From positions 14,470 to 44,123 of the forward strand of contig DCGM01000105.1 of the NCBI GenBank assembly GCA_002315255.1: a stretch of 29,654 nt of DNA, read 5' to 3'. How positions within the stretch are numbered: the first letter of the stretch is position 1; the number at the start of each line of letters is the position of its first letter. This DNA is from Lachnospiraceae bacterium UBA1778 (GTDB lineage Bacteria; Bacillota; Clostridia; Lachnospirales; Lachnospiraceae). The translations under genes and the position numbers were made by a program. A model generated the notes under the pieces. It was not told where the DNA came from and ran no database searches. It saw only the letters and a list, made by a program, of their open reading frames with translations. Shown here one piece after another: positions 1-6,643 of the stretch.

Positions 1-778
1 CATCTTCATCATCGTCATCATCTTCGTCATCGTGATGATGGTGGCAGCTGCAGTTCGGGTCGTCACATTCCCCCTCGTGATGATGGTGATGGTGATGATG
101 CTCATGCTCATCGTCGTCATCGTCATCATCTTCTGCTTCTGCGAGACGATGCGCTTCTTCCATCAGGACAAGTGTCAGATCCTGTGACGCTTCCATCGCG
201 GCGAGGATTTTCTGCCCGTCGAGATCATCCCAAGGCGTCGTTAAGATACGCGCGTTCGGGTTCTTTTCACGTAAAAGTTCGAGCGCTGCATTCAGTTTTT
301 CGTCATTTACATTCTGTGTACGCGAAAGGACGATCGCGCCTGCATTCGCGACCTGGTTATCATAGAATTCGCCGAAATTCTTCATATAAATCTTACATTT
401 CGAAGCATCAGCGACAGTGGTGGCCGAGTTCAGTTCGAGTTCACACTCTGCTGAAACCTTCTTCACAGCAGCCATTACATCGGAAAGCTTGCCGACGCCT
501 GACGGCTCAATAATAACGCGGTTCGGATGATAAGTCGTGATCACTTCATTGAGCGCTTTTCCGAAATCGCCTACCAGCGAGCAGCAGATGCAGCCCTGGC
601 TCATCTCGGTAATCTGCACACCGGCGTCCTTTAAGAAACCGCCGTCAATGCCGATCTCGCCAAATTCATTTTCAATCAGGACAACCTGCTCGCCCTTCAA
701 CGCTTCTTTTAAAAGCTTTTTAATTAAAGTCGTCTTTCCGGCGCCTAAAAAACCGGAAATAACATCTACTTTCGTCAT
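1..778 (-). CDS. CobW-family (COG0523/G3E) metal-chaperone GTPase, C-terminus cut by window edge
   Basis: G3E GTPases of the CobW/ZNG1/YjiA type hydrolyse GTP to deliver metal, often zinc, to client proteins in the cytoplasm. The protein starts MTKVDVISGFLGAGKTT, giving a P-loop at residues 9-17. The family's metal-binding GCICC motif follows at about residues 57-61, and an EPSG switch lies further on. From about residue 213 it becomes extremely acidic and His-rich: a block of seven Asp, then EHE and eight consecutive His, then ECDDPNCSC, four His, and a second Asp/Glu run that continues past base 1. Start ATG at 778 has an AGGAGG site eight bases upstream that overlaps the NUDIX stop codon, so the two genes are probably cotranscribed. 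About 259 residues are visible; the CobW C-terminal domain would lie outside the window. The family is certain. The metal is inferred only from the ligands. Confidence 0.93.
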   Translation of the reverse strand, partial: MTKVDVISGFLGAGKTTLIKKLLKEALKGEQVVLIENEFGEIGIDGGFLKDAGVQITEMSQGCICCSLVGDFGKALNEVITTYHPNRVIIEPSGVGKLSDVMAAVKKVSAECELELNSATTVADASKCKIYMKNFGEFYDNQVANAGAIVLSRTQNVNDEKLNAALELLREKNPNARILTTPWDDLDGQKILAAMEASQDLTLVLMEEAHRLAEAEDDDDDDDEHEHHHHHHHHEGECDDPNCSCHHHHDDEDDDDDED

Positions 779-790
779 GATAAAGCCTCC

Positions 791-1327
791 TTACTTGCCG
801 TAGCGGTTACAATATGCCATAATCGCGGCGACGGTTTTTGCGTCTTGAATTTCGCAATTAATTATTTTTTCCTTCAGTTCCTCCACCGTGAAAGCCTCGA
901 CGTCAATGAACTCGTCTTCGTCCAGATTTTGTGCGGATTTTTGAAGGTTGTGTGCGACATAAACATCGATCGTCTCATTGCAGTAAGCGATCGCGGTAAT
1001 AAGATGAAGAAGATGCTCTAAATCGTCCGAGCGATAGCCGGTCTCTTCTTCCAGCTCGCGCTTCGCGCAATCAAGAGGATCCTCATCGACCGTATCCTTC
1101 TTTCCTGCCGGGATTTCGATGGAATAACGGTCTACTGCATTCCGATACTGGTGAACCATCAGAATCTTTCCATCATCCGTGACCGGAACGATGGCAGAGG
1201 CACCGTTGTGCTTTAAGAAATCCCACTTGGCGGTATGTCCGTCCGGAAGGCGTACCGTATCCGTATATAAATCAAAAACATTACAGTTCCGGACAAACTG
1301 CCGGTCAATTCGATCTATTTTGTCCAT
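791..1327 (-). CDS. NUDIX hydrolase, ADP-ribose pyrophosphatase-like
   Basis: 178 residues, the usual size for NudF/ADP-ribose pyrophosphatase enzymes, which split ADP-ribose to AMP and ribose-5-phosphate. The NUDIX box runs from G75 through RELEEETG (R90-G97), with the metal-binding glutamates E91, E94 and E95 present. The preceding EIPAGK (71-76) and the central VHQYR (58-62) fit the ADP-ribose group rather than MutT. The first part of the box appears one residue longer than the textbook GX5E spacing. Start ATG at 1327 has an AGGTGG site upstream. The stop overlaps the ribosome binding site of the downstream CobW gene, suggesting a two-gene unit. Substrate is inferred from family; other nucleoside-diphosphate derivatives are possible. 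Confidence 0.9.
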   Translation of the reverse strand: MDKIDRIDRQFVRNCNVFDLYTDTVRLPDGHTAKWDFLKHNGASAIVPVTDDGKILMVHQYRNAVDRYSIEIPAGKKDTVDEDPLDCAKRELEEETGYRSDDLEHLLHLITAIAYCNETIDVYVAHNLQKSAQNLDEDEFIDVEAFTVEELKEKIINCEIQDAKTVAAIMAYCNRYGK

Positions 1328-1375
1328 TTTCCACCTCTGAAAAATCGAATGATTTGCTTCTTTTTACAATAAAGT

Positions 1376-1414
1376 GAGCCTATGGCCCGGCAAGCGGAAC
1401 CACAGGCTCTTTTT
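1376..1414. terminator. Hairpin between rny and NUDIX gene, probable terminator
   Basis: A ten-pair inverted repeat (GAGCCTATGG with CCACAGGCTC, one A/C mismatch) flanks a 14-nt loop just after the rny stop at 1418. The T-run is best on the plus strand (five T at 1410-1414). On the minus strand, where rny is transcribed, the tail is only ACTTTATTG, so termination of rny would be weak unless the element acts in both directions. Confidence 0.5.
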
Positions 1415-1417
1415 GTG

Positions 1418-2977
1418 TTATTTTGCTACTTCAGTTACGCGGGATTCCCGAATGACATTGACTCTGATCGTGCCAGGATACTGCATTTCATCTTCAATCT
1501 GTTTTGCAATATTGCGGGCCATCAGGACCATGTCGGCATCAGAAACCTTTTCCGGAATAACCATTACCCGAACTTCGCGTCCTGCCTGAACGGCATAGGA
1601 CTTTTCAACACCTGCGTATGAATTTGTAATCTCTTCCAGCTGCTTCAGACGGTTAATATAAGTTTCAATCGTTTCACGACGCGCGCCCGGACGTGCGGCA
1701 GAAATCGTGTCGGCCGCCTGGACAATGCATGAAATCATATTCGTCGGTTCCACATCACCGTGGTGGGACTCGACAGCATTGATAACAATCTGAGATTCCT
1801 TATATTTCTTACATAAATCAGCACCCAGCTGGATGTGGGAGCCTTCCATTTCATGGTCGACGGCTTTTCCGATATCATGCAGAAGGCCTGCGCGGCGAGC
1901 CATACGGGCATCAAGCCCGAGTTCGGACGCCATAAGACCTGAAAGGTGCGCAACTTCAATCGAGTGCTTTAACGCATTCTGACCATAGCTGGTACGATAA
2001 TACATTCTGCCGAGGAGCTTGATGAGTTCCGGATGGATACCGTGAACATTGACTTCCTGAGTCGCCTTATCGCCTTCCTCTTTAATCTTATTGTCGACTT
2101 CTTTCTGCGCTTTTTCCACCATTTCCTCAATGCGCGCCGGATGAATACGTCCGTCGTTGATGAGTTTTTCGAGGGCGATACGCGCAACTTCGCGGCGGAC
2201 CGGATCGAAAGCGGATAAAACGACTGCATCCGGCGTATCATCAATGATGAGTTCAACGCCTGTAGCAGTTTCCAAAGCTCTGATATTACGGCCTTCACGG
2301 CCAATGATGCGACCCTTCATTTCATCTGAAGGAATCTGCACGACGGTGATCGTGCTTTCAGCCACATGATCTGCAGCGCACCGCTGAATCGCGGTAACGA
2401 TGAGCTCCTGTGCCTTTTTGGACGCTTCCTCTCTGGCCTGAAGTTCGAGTTCACGGACCAGTTTGGCAGAATCCTTTTTGACGTCTTCTTCCAAAGACTT
2501 CAGCAAGTGTTCTTTTGCTTGTTCGGAGGTATAACCGGAGATGGTTTCAAGTTCCCGTGTGATCTCAGCGCGCTTTGCGTCTGCGTCTGCGATCTTCTGG
2601 CTCAGGTTCTCTTCACGAGCGGAAAGGCTCTGCTCTCGTCTTTCAAAAAGTTCTGCTTTCCGGTCCAATGCTTCTTCCTTGTTCTGAAGACGTTTCTCAT
2701 TCTTCGAAACCTCATTGCGCCGGTCGCGGATCTCTTTCTCCAGTTCATTTCTGGAACGAAGAGCTTCTTCCTTAACCTCTAAGAGAGCCTCCTTCTTTTT
2801 CGCCTCGGCTGTTTTCAATGCCTCATCAATAATTTCACGCTTCTTCTGATCGGCGCTTCCGACCGTGTCATTGAAAATCTTCTTCTGACGGTCCTGTCCG
2901 ATTTTAAACATCACAAACGCGACAATGACAAGGAGAACAGCTGCGACACCAAGAATAATCCAAGATGTTGTATCCAC
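1418..2977 (-). CDS. rny: Ribonuclease Y
   Basis: 519 residues, the family length. RNase Y is the membrane-bound endoribonuclease that initiates mRNA decay in many Firmicutes. Domains in order: one N-terminal membrane segment (about 6-25); a long charged coiled coil (about 30-195) rich in Glu, Lys and Arg; a KH RNA-binding domain with GRIIGREGRNIR (222-233); and an HD phosphohydrolase domain with H338, the HD pair at 367-368 (LLHDIGK) and SHHGD near 409. The start is GTG at 2977, chosen because GGAGG lies seven bases upstream and the membrane segment follows at once. It has its own promoter at 3028-3056 and so is probably a single-gene unit. Confidence 0.97.
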   Translation of the reverse strand: MDTTSWIILGVAAVLLVIVAFVMFKIGQDRQKKIFNDTVGSADQKKREIIDEALKTAEAKKKEALLEVKEEALRSRNELEKEIRDRRNEVSKNEKRLQNKEEALDRKAELFERREQSLSAREENLSQKIADADAKRAEITRELETISGYTSEQAKEHLLKSLEEDVKKDSAKLVRELELQAREEASKKAQELIVTAIQRCAADHVAESTITVVQIPSDEMKGRIIGREGRNIRALETATGVELIIDDTPDAVVLSAFDPVRREVARIALEKLINDGRIHPARIEEMVEKAQKEVDNKIKEEGDKATQEVNVHGIHPELIKLLGRMYYRTSYGQNALKHSIEVAHLSGLMASELGLDARMARRAGLLHDIGKAVDHEMEGSHIQLGADLCKKYKESQIVINAVESHHGDVEPTNMISCIVQAADTISAARPGARRETIETYINRLKQLEEITNSYAGVEKSYAVQAGREVRVMVIPEKVSDADMVLMARNIAKQIEDEMQYPGTIRVNVIRESRVTEVAK

Positions 2978-3027
2978 AGGAGTACCTCCAATATAATATT
3001 TTCATAGTGCAAAAAACTACAGATAGT

Positions 3028-3056
3028 ACTTTACAACCAAAATGCATATTTGTCAA
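3028..3056 (-). promoter_or_regulatory. Sigma-A type promoter for rny
   Basis: On the minus strand, TTGACA (3056-3051) is a perfect -35 box, followed after exactly 17 nt by TAAAGT (3033-3028), a 4/6 match to the -10 box. It lies about 50 nt upstream of the rny GTG start, in the 132-base gap after the dCMP deaminase gene. No clear terminator for the upstream operon is visible in that gap. Confidence 0.7.
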
Positions 3057-3109
3057 ATACTATATCTGTTCCCGCACTGATGGAAAACGAAAGAAATTTT
3101 TGCGTAAAA

Positions 3110-3586
3110 TCAGACCTTTACGCGGATCTCACGCCCGCTCGACTGATATTCAGTGATTTTTACGCCGGCGCGGTTCAGCATCCGCTTCGAAGCCTGAACG
3201 CCGACCGTATCCTTGTATTTGTCATCCGCATAGATAACTTCAATGATTCCGCTCTGGATGATCGCTTTTGCGCATTCATAGCAGGGGAAAAGCGTGACAT
3301 AAATCTTCGAGCCTTCCAGGTTAATCCCGTGGCAGTTTAAAATAGCATTGAGCTCGCTGTGAGTCGTATAGAAATACTTGTTATCCTCTCCTTCGCGCGC
3401 CCAGGTAAACTCGGAATCCGGAAGTCCGTTCGGAAGTCCGTTATAGCCGACAGAAAGAATCCGGTTCATGTCGCTGACGATGCAGGCACCCACCTGGGTA
3501 TTCGGATCTTTGGAACGCATGGCGGAAAGCTGTGCGATTCCCATAAAGTACTCGTCCCACTTGATATAATCTGTTCGCTCGTACAT
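3110..3586 (-). CDS. Deoxycytidylate (dCMP) deaminase, ComEB-like
   Basis: 158 residues. The enzyme converts dCMP to dUMP, feeding thymidylate synthesis. The zinc site is complete: H76 and the catalytic E78 in HSELNAI, then C102 and C105 in PCYEC. The SVGYNGLPNGLPD stretch (45-57) is typical of dCMP deaminases rather than cytidine or tRNA adenosine deaminases. Start ATG at 3586 is preceded by GGAGG. The gene follows rpiB after a 42-base gap filled by a short tandem repeat, so it is probably the last gene of the operon starting at 5612. ComEB is encoded with competence genes in Bacillus, but nothing here suggests a competence role. Confidence 0.93.
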   Translation of the reverse strand: MYERTDYIKWDEYFMGIAQLSAMRSKDPNTQVGACIVSDMNRILSVGYNGLPNGLPDSEFTWAREGEDNKYFYTTHSELNAILNCHGINLEGSKIYVTLFPCYECAKAIIQSGIIEVIYADDKYKDTVGVQASKRMLNRAGVKITEYQSSGREIRVKV

Positions 3587-3599
3587 TAAAGCCTCCGTT

Positions 3600-3634
3600 C
3601 TGATCTTTTACTGATTTTTACTGATCTTTTACTG
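3600..3634. repeat. 10-11 nt tandem repeat at the rpiB stop codon
   Basis: On the plus strand CTGATCTTTTA (3600-3610), CTGATTTTTA (3611-3620) and CTGATCTTTTA (3621-3631) run head to tail, with a partial CTGA next. Read on the coding strand, the last sense codon plus stop of rpiB (CAGTAA) is present three times in a row. This looks like slippage-type duplication spreading downstream of the stop. Confidence 0.85.
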
Positions 3635-4066
3635 ATTCATCTCCTCAATCATCGCTATACGGTGAATATGGCGCTCGCCGTTCGAAAAATCAGTATGTAA
3701 AAACGTATCCACAATCTTTACTGCGAGTCCCGCGCCGACTACACGACCGCCCATACATACGACATTCGCATCATTATGGGAACGGGTCGCTTCCGCCATA
3801 AAACAGTCGGTGCAGACCGCTGCGCGGATGCCGGGTCTCCGGTTCGCCGCCATTGAAATGCCAATGCCTGTTCCGCAAAGAAGGATACCTTTATCGCATT
3901 CGCCGGAAAGGATCGCATCCGTCACTTTTTTCGCATAAATCGTATAATCGGTCGAAGCGGTGCTGTCCGTTCCGAAATCGATATACTCAAACCCGTTGTC
4001 GTCGAGATATTTTTTGATTTCCAGTTTTAACTCATATCCGCCATGATCACATCCGATCGCAATCAT
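3629..4066 (-). CDS. rpiB: Ribose-5-phosphate isomerase B
   Basis: 145 residues from ATG at 4066. It interconverts ribose-5-phosphate and ribulose-5-phosphate in the pentose phosphate pathway; RpiB/LacAB family members can also act on allose or galactose phosphates. Visible marks are IGCDHGG (4-10), the catalytic Cys64 in LLCGTGIGIS, the phosphate-binding RR near 76-77 and SHNDAN (96-101). A longer reading from TTG at 4081 is possible, but that TTG overlaps the GGAGG ribosome site of the ATG, so the shorter form is preferred. It sits between tsaC/sua5 and dCMP deaminase in one transcription unit. Confidence 0.95.
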   Translation of the reverse strand: MIAIGCDHGGYELKLEIKKYLDDNGFEYIDFGTDSTASTDYTIYAKKVTDAILSGECDKGILLCGTGIGISMAANRRPGIRAAVCTDCFMAEATRSHNDANVVCMGGRVVGAGLAVKIVDTFLHTDFSNGERHIHRIAMIEEMNQ

Positions 4067-4089
4067 CTTTCTGTCCTCCAAGATTGTTT

Positions 4090-5154
4090 TTATAGTTCAT
4101 CCGCCGGGATATATGTACCGCCCGCCGCTTTTAACAGGCGGTTCATGATCGCGGTGCCGATATCATTGTCGGAAAAATCTTCCGAATAGATTTTTTCCAC
4201 GCCGAGCGTATCAAATTCGCGGAGCACATCAAAGAGATGATGCGCAACCGTGTCAGGGTCGCTGTGCTTTCCGACAGAAACAACTTTTCCGGTCTGGAAA
4301 TAAGAAAGATGCTCGTCCACCGTCAAGATCCCGGTGTTCTCATCAGCATTCTTCCGTATCTTTTCCAGAACATCCTGTTCGTTACCGTACACGATGGTCA
4401 GCGGCGCCTTCGGCGCGTAATGCCGGTATTTCATTCCGGGCGCTTTCGGATGCTCCACTGCATTCGTATGCCCGATAATATTATGCGCGAGAATCGCAGG
4501 GTCCTCGTCGATCGGTCCGATGACGGTTTCCAGCTGCGCCTTCGTAATATAGCCCGGCCGAAGAAGGACCGGTTTCGCGCCGGAAACATCTAATATCGTC
4601 GACTCGACACCGATGTCCGCTTCTCCCGCATCTAAGATACAGGAAATGCGCCCGCTCATATCTTCAATCACATGCGCGGCCTTCGTCGGACTCGGCCGCC
4701 CGGAAAGGTTTGCGGACGGCGCTGCTACAGGAAGCGCGCAGGCTTTTAAGAACGCATTGGCATCTTTATGGCTCGGCATACGGACAGCGACAGTTTCTAA
4801 GCCGCCGGAAGTCTCCTTCGGCACGCAGTCCGCTTTTTCAAAAATCAGCGTAAGCGGTCCCGGCCAAAAGGTTTTGATCATTTTTTTTGCATTTTCCGGA
4901 ATCCTTTTAACGATTCCGCGAAGCTGATATTTGTTTCCGATATGAAGGATCAGCGGATTATCGGACGGACGTCCTTTCGCCGCATAAATCTTCTTCGCCG
5001 CTTCCGGATCCAGTCCGTTTCCGCCTAATCCATAAACGGTTTCTGTCGGGAAGGCGACTAACTCTCCGCTTCTGATGAGCTCTGCCGCTTCATTCATTTT
5101 ACGCCGATAGTCGTCTTTTTCGTTTCGGCAGAGTGTATAAATCCGGGTTTCCAT
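4090..5154 (-). CDS. L-threonylcarbamoyladenylate synthase (Sua5/YwlC type)
   Basis: 354 residues, the long Sua5 form. It makes threonylcarbamoyl-AMP from threonine, bicarbonate and ATP, the first step of the tRNA t6A37 modification. The YrdC domain occupies about 15-215, with FPTETVYGLGG (35-45) and the nucleotide-binding K60-x-R62 in AAKGRPSDNPL. A C-terminal Sua5 domain (about 220-354) begins with APGMKYRHYAP, which marks Sua5 as against the short TsaC. ATG at 5154 lies five bases below the stop of the upstream membrane-protein gene. The ribosome site is modest (AAGG inside the upstream gene), so translation may be coupled. Confidence 0.95.
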   Translation of the reverse strand: METRIYTLCRNEKDDYRRKMNEAAELIRSGELVAFPTETVYGLGGNGLDPEAAKKIYAAKGRPSDNPLILHIGNKYQLRGIVKRIPENAKKMIKTFWPGPLTLIFEKADCVPKETSGGLETVAVRMPSHKDANAFLKACALPVAAPSANLSGRPSPTKAAHVIEDMSGRISCILDAGEADIGVESTILDVSGAKPVLLRPGYITKAQLETVIGPIDEDPAILAHNIIGHTNAVEHPKAPGMKYRHYAPKAPLTIVYGNEQDVLEKIRKNADENTGILTVDEHLSYFQTGKVVSVGKHSDPDTVAHHLFDVLREFDTLGVEKIYSEDFSDNDIGTAIMNRLLKAAGGTYIPADEL

Positions 5155-5159
5155 GCCGT

Positions 5160-5612
5160 TCAGGCCTTCTTTTCTTCTGTGGAATTCTTTTTATCTTTTA
5201 ATTTTTTAAACAGTATCAGTCCGAAATGCCATGCAAGCCCGCTCCAGGAGTAGAGTCCGCAGGCGATTCCGAGATATAATGTTACGAAGGACGTGCAGTA
5301 ATACAGAACGACAATGCTGATAAAAAAGAATATGGTTAATCCGGTTACCATGTTATTCACGCCCTGCGTTCTCGCCTTTTTTCCTAAATGGGGGTTAGAG
5401 AACTGCTTGTCGAGATAGCGGGCCATAGCCCCTCCCACAATCATTCCGATAAAAATGGCGAGGAGAAGGATATAAACATTCAGCCCTGCTAATGTAAAGC
5501 CTTCGGTCTGGAAATACAATCCGTAACCGATGGCAAAGATACCGATAATCGCGACCGTAATCGGAATGATGCGTAAAAATATGGTTCCGAAAACTTCTTT
5601 CACTTTATTCAT
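5160..5612 (-). CDS. Small four-helix membrane protein of unknown function
   Basis: 150 residues with four predicted membrane segments (about 11-31, 42-63, 90-112 and 116-135), short loops and a Lys/Glu-rich cytoplasmic tail ending KNSTEEKKA. I do not recognise the family. It is the first gene behind the promoter at 5645-5673 and ends five bases before the tsaC/sua5 start, so it is cotranscribed with it. Start ATG at 5612 is preceded by AAAGGGA. The positive-charge pattern (KKARTQG between helices 2 and 3, Lys-rich tail) suggests both N- and C-termini are cytoplasmic. No catalytic motif is visible, and the context with t6A and pentose-phosphate genes does not define a role. Confidence 0.8.
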   Translation of the reverse strand: MNKVKEVFGTIFLRIIPITVAIIGIFAIGYGLYFQTEGFTLAGLNVYILLLAIFIGMIVGGAMARYLDKQFSNPHLGKKARTQGVNNMVTGLTIFFFISIVVLYYCTSFVTLYLGIACGLYSWSGLAWHFGLILFKKLKDKKNSTEEKKA

Positions 5613-5644
5613 TTGAATCCCTTTCTGTCCAGTTATTCTTTTTA

Positions 5645-5673
5645 ATCATATCACAGTCTTATAGGGGTTTCAA
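5645..5673 (-). promoter_or_regulatory. Near-consensus sigma-A promoter for the 5612-3110 operon
   Basis: Minus strand TTGAAA (5673-5668), a 17-nt spacer, then TATGAT (5650-5645), each five of six matches to consensus. It ends 32 nt upstream of the ATG at 5612. It drives the membrane protein, tsaC/sua5, rpiB and dCMP deaminase genes. Confidence 0.75.
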
Positions 5674-5732
5674 GGTTATGAACACAAAAAACTGTTAATG
5701 TTATGTGTAATAATACCATATCTTGTGGGTTT

Positions 5733-5753
5733 CAGATCTGATTATCTGATAAT
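5733..5753. promoter_or_regulatory. Paired palindromes between divergent promoters, possible operator
   Basis: Two perfect dyads lie back to back in the 249-base divergent gap (5613-5861): CAGATCTG at 5733-5740 and ATTATC-T-GATAAT at 5741-5753. They sit upstream of both the minus promoter (5645-5673) and the plus promoter (5779-5806), a position where a dimeric regulator could act on both. No regulator is identified. Short AT-rich dyads also occur by chance. Confidence 0.35.
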
Positions 5754-5778
5754 ATACCGCCATTATCACAAATTTTAC

Positions 5779-5806
5779 TTGCACCTTTATATTTATACTG
5801 TATACT
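5779..5806 (+). promoter_or_regulatory. Promoter for the plus-strand 7-TM gene
   Basis: TTGCAC (5779-5784), a 16-nt spacer, then TATACT (5801-5806), five of six matches for the -10 box. The expected transcript start near 5813 leaves a leader of about 50 nt before the ATG at 5862. Confidence 0.6.
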
Positions 5807-5861
5807 AAAATAAAGAAAACACACGGACGGGGCTCCGATGTGATTATTGTGGAGGTTTACC

Positions 5862-6542
5862 ATGAAAGAATTTTTTGCGGCCAGCTGCCCGATCGCGATC
5901 TGGTGCATCACAGTCATTGAACTCGCGCTTCTCGTTTTCATGTTTATCAATTATTCGAAAACGAAAAAACCGATCACGCTCTGCATGGCATGTATTACGA
6001 CCGGCCTTTTCCTGGATGCATTCGGCATCAGCATCGGCAATGTAATCGGCGAAGGCGGTCTTCTTCTCGCCATCAGCCGCGTCCGTTTCATCGCTCACGG
6101 CGTTCTGATTCCGCTTCTTTTCCCGATCTGCGGCTATGCATTGAAATGGAAAAAGAAAGCGATGCTTATCACCTGGATCGTTACGATCGTCGTTATGATC
6201 GCCGGTCTCGCAGAAGCGATCGCTACCGTTCTTGAGCCGATCACGTTCGCAGGCGTTCTTCGTTATATGTCCGCGAAGGGACAGACCCCGACCTGGGCGA
6301 CGATCATCACTTTAGCATTAAGCTTCGGTACGGTTATCCCGCTGATCATCTGCGGTCTGATCGTCTGGATCAAACAGAAAACGCCGTTCCTTTTCCTCTC
6401 CGGTCTCGGAATGTTCGTCTTTGCTGCGATGGGACCAGCTATCGACAATAACCTCACGTTCTATATCACAATGTTCGGTGAAGTTCTGATGGTGGTCTTC
6501 ATGTTCTTATATGCAAAGTGGCTTGAAAAGAAAGAAGCATAA
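5862..6542 (+). CDS. Seven-helix integral membrane protein of unknown function
   Basis: 226 residues from ATG at 5862, with GGAGG six bases upstream. A TTG at 5847 in frame would add five residues but overlaps that ribosome site. Seven hydrophobic segments are visible (about 10-30, 36-57, 69-96, 103-122, 148-172, 178-196 and 200-220), with short loops and a C-terminal KWLEKKEA. Helix 3 carries a conserved-looking RVRFIAHGVLIPLL stretch with Arg and His inside the hydrophobic region, which would suit a ligand or ion site. I do not recognise the family, and no retinal-type Lys is evident in the last helix. It is the only plus-strand gene, with its own promoter and a strong terminator, so it is a single-gene unit. 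The function is unknown. Confidence 0.85.
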   Translation: MKEFFAASCPIAIWCITVIELALLVFMFINYSKTKKPITLCMACITTGLFLDAFGISIGNVIGEGGLLLAISRVRFIAHGVLIPLLFPICGYALKWKKKAMLITWIVTIVVMIAGLAEAIATVLEPITFAGVLRYMSAKGQTPTWATIITLALSFGTVIPLIICGLIVWIKQKTPFLFLSGLGMFVFAAMGPAIDNNLTFYITMFGEVLMVVFMFLYAKWLEKKEA

Positions 6543-6584
6543 AACCATAAAGCAGCTCTGATTATTTTTCAGGCGCTATAAATG

Positions 6585-6618
6585 AACCGGGAAGAGATAC
6601 TCTTCCCGGTTTTTTTAT
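6585..6618 (+). terminator. Strong intrinsic terminator of the 7-TM gene
   Basis: A perfect 12-bp stem (6585-6596 with 6600-6611) and a three-base loop, followed by an unbroken T-run (6610-6617). It lies 43 bases after the stop at 6542 and between convergent genes. dprA ends at 6644 on the other strand, but the T tail in that direction is poor (TTCATTT), so termination from the minus side is less certain. Confidence 0.93.
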
Positions 6619-6643
6619 CTGATTTTCATATACCCGGCATTAT

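Noticed and set aside
172..513. Plus-strand open frame of 113 codons
   Set aside because: It is the reverse of the CobW gene, with no ribosome site and an Arg/Ser-rich shadow composition.
4067..4081. Five-residue longer RpiB from a TTG
   Set aside because: The TTG overlaps the GGAGG ribosome site serving the ATG at 4066.
5862..6542. Microbial rhodopsin
   Set aside because: Seven helices, but no Lys in the last helix at a retinal position and no rhodopsin helix-3 motif.
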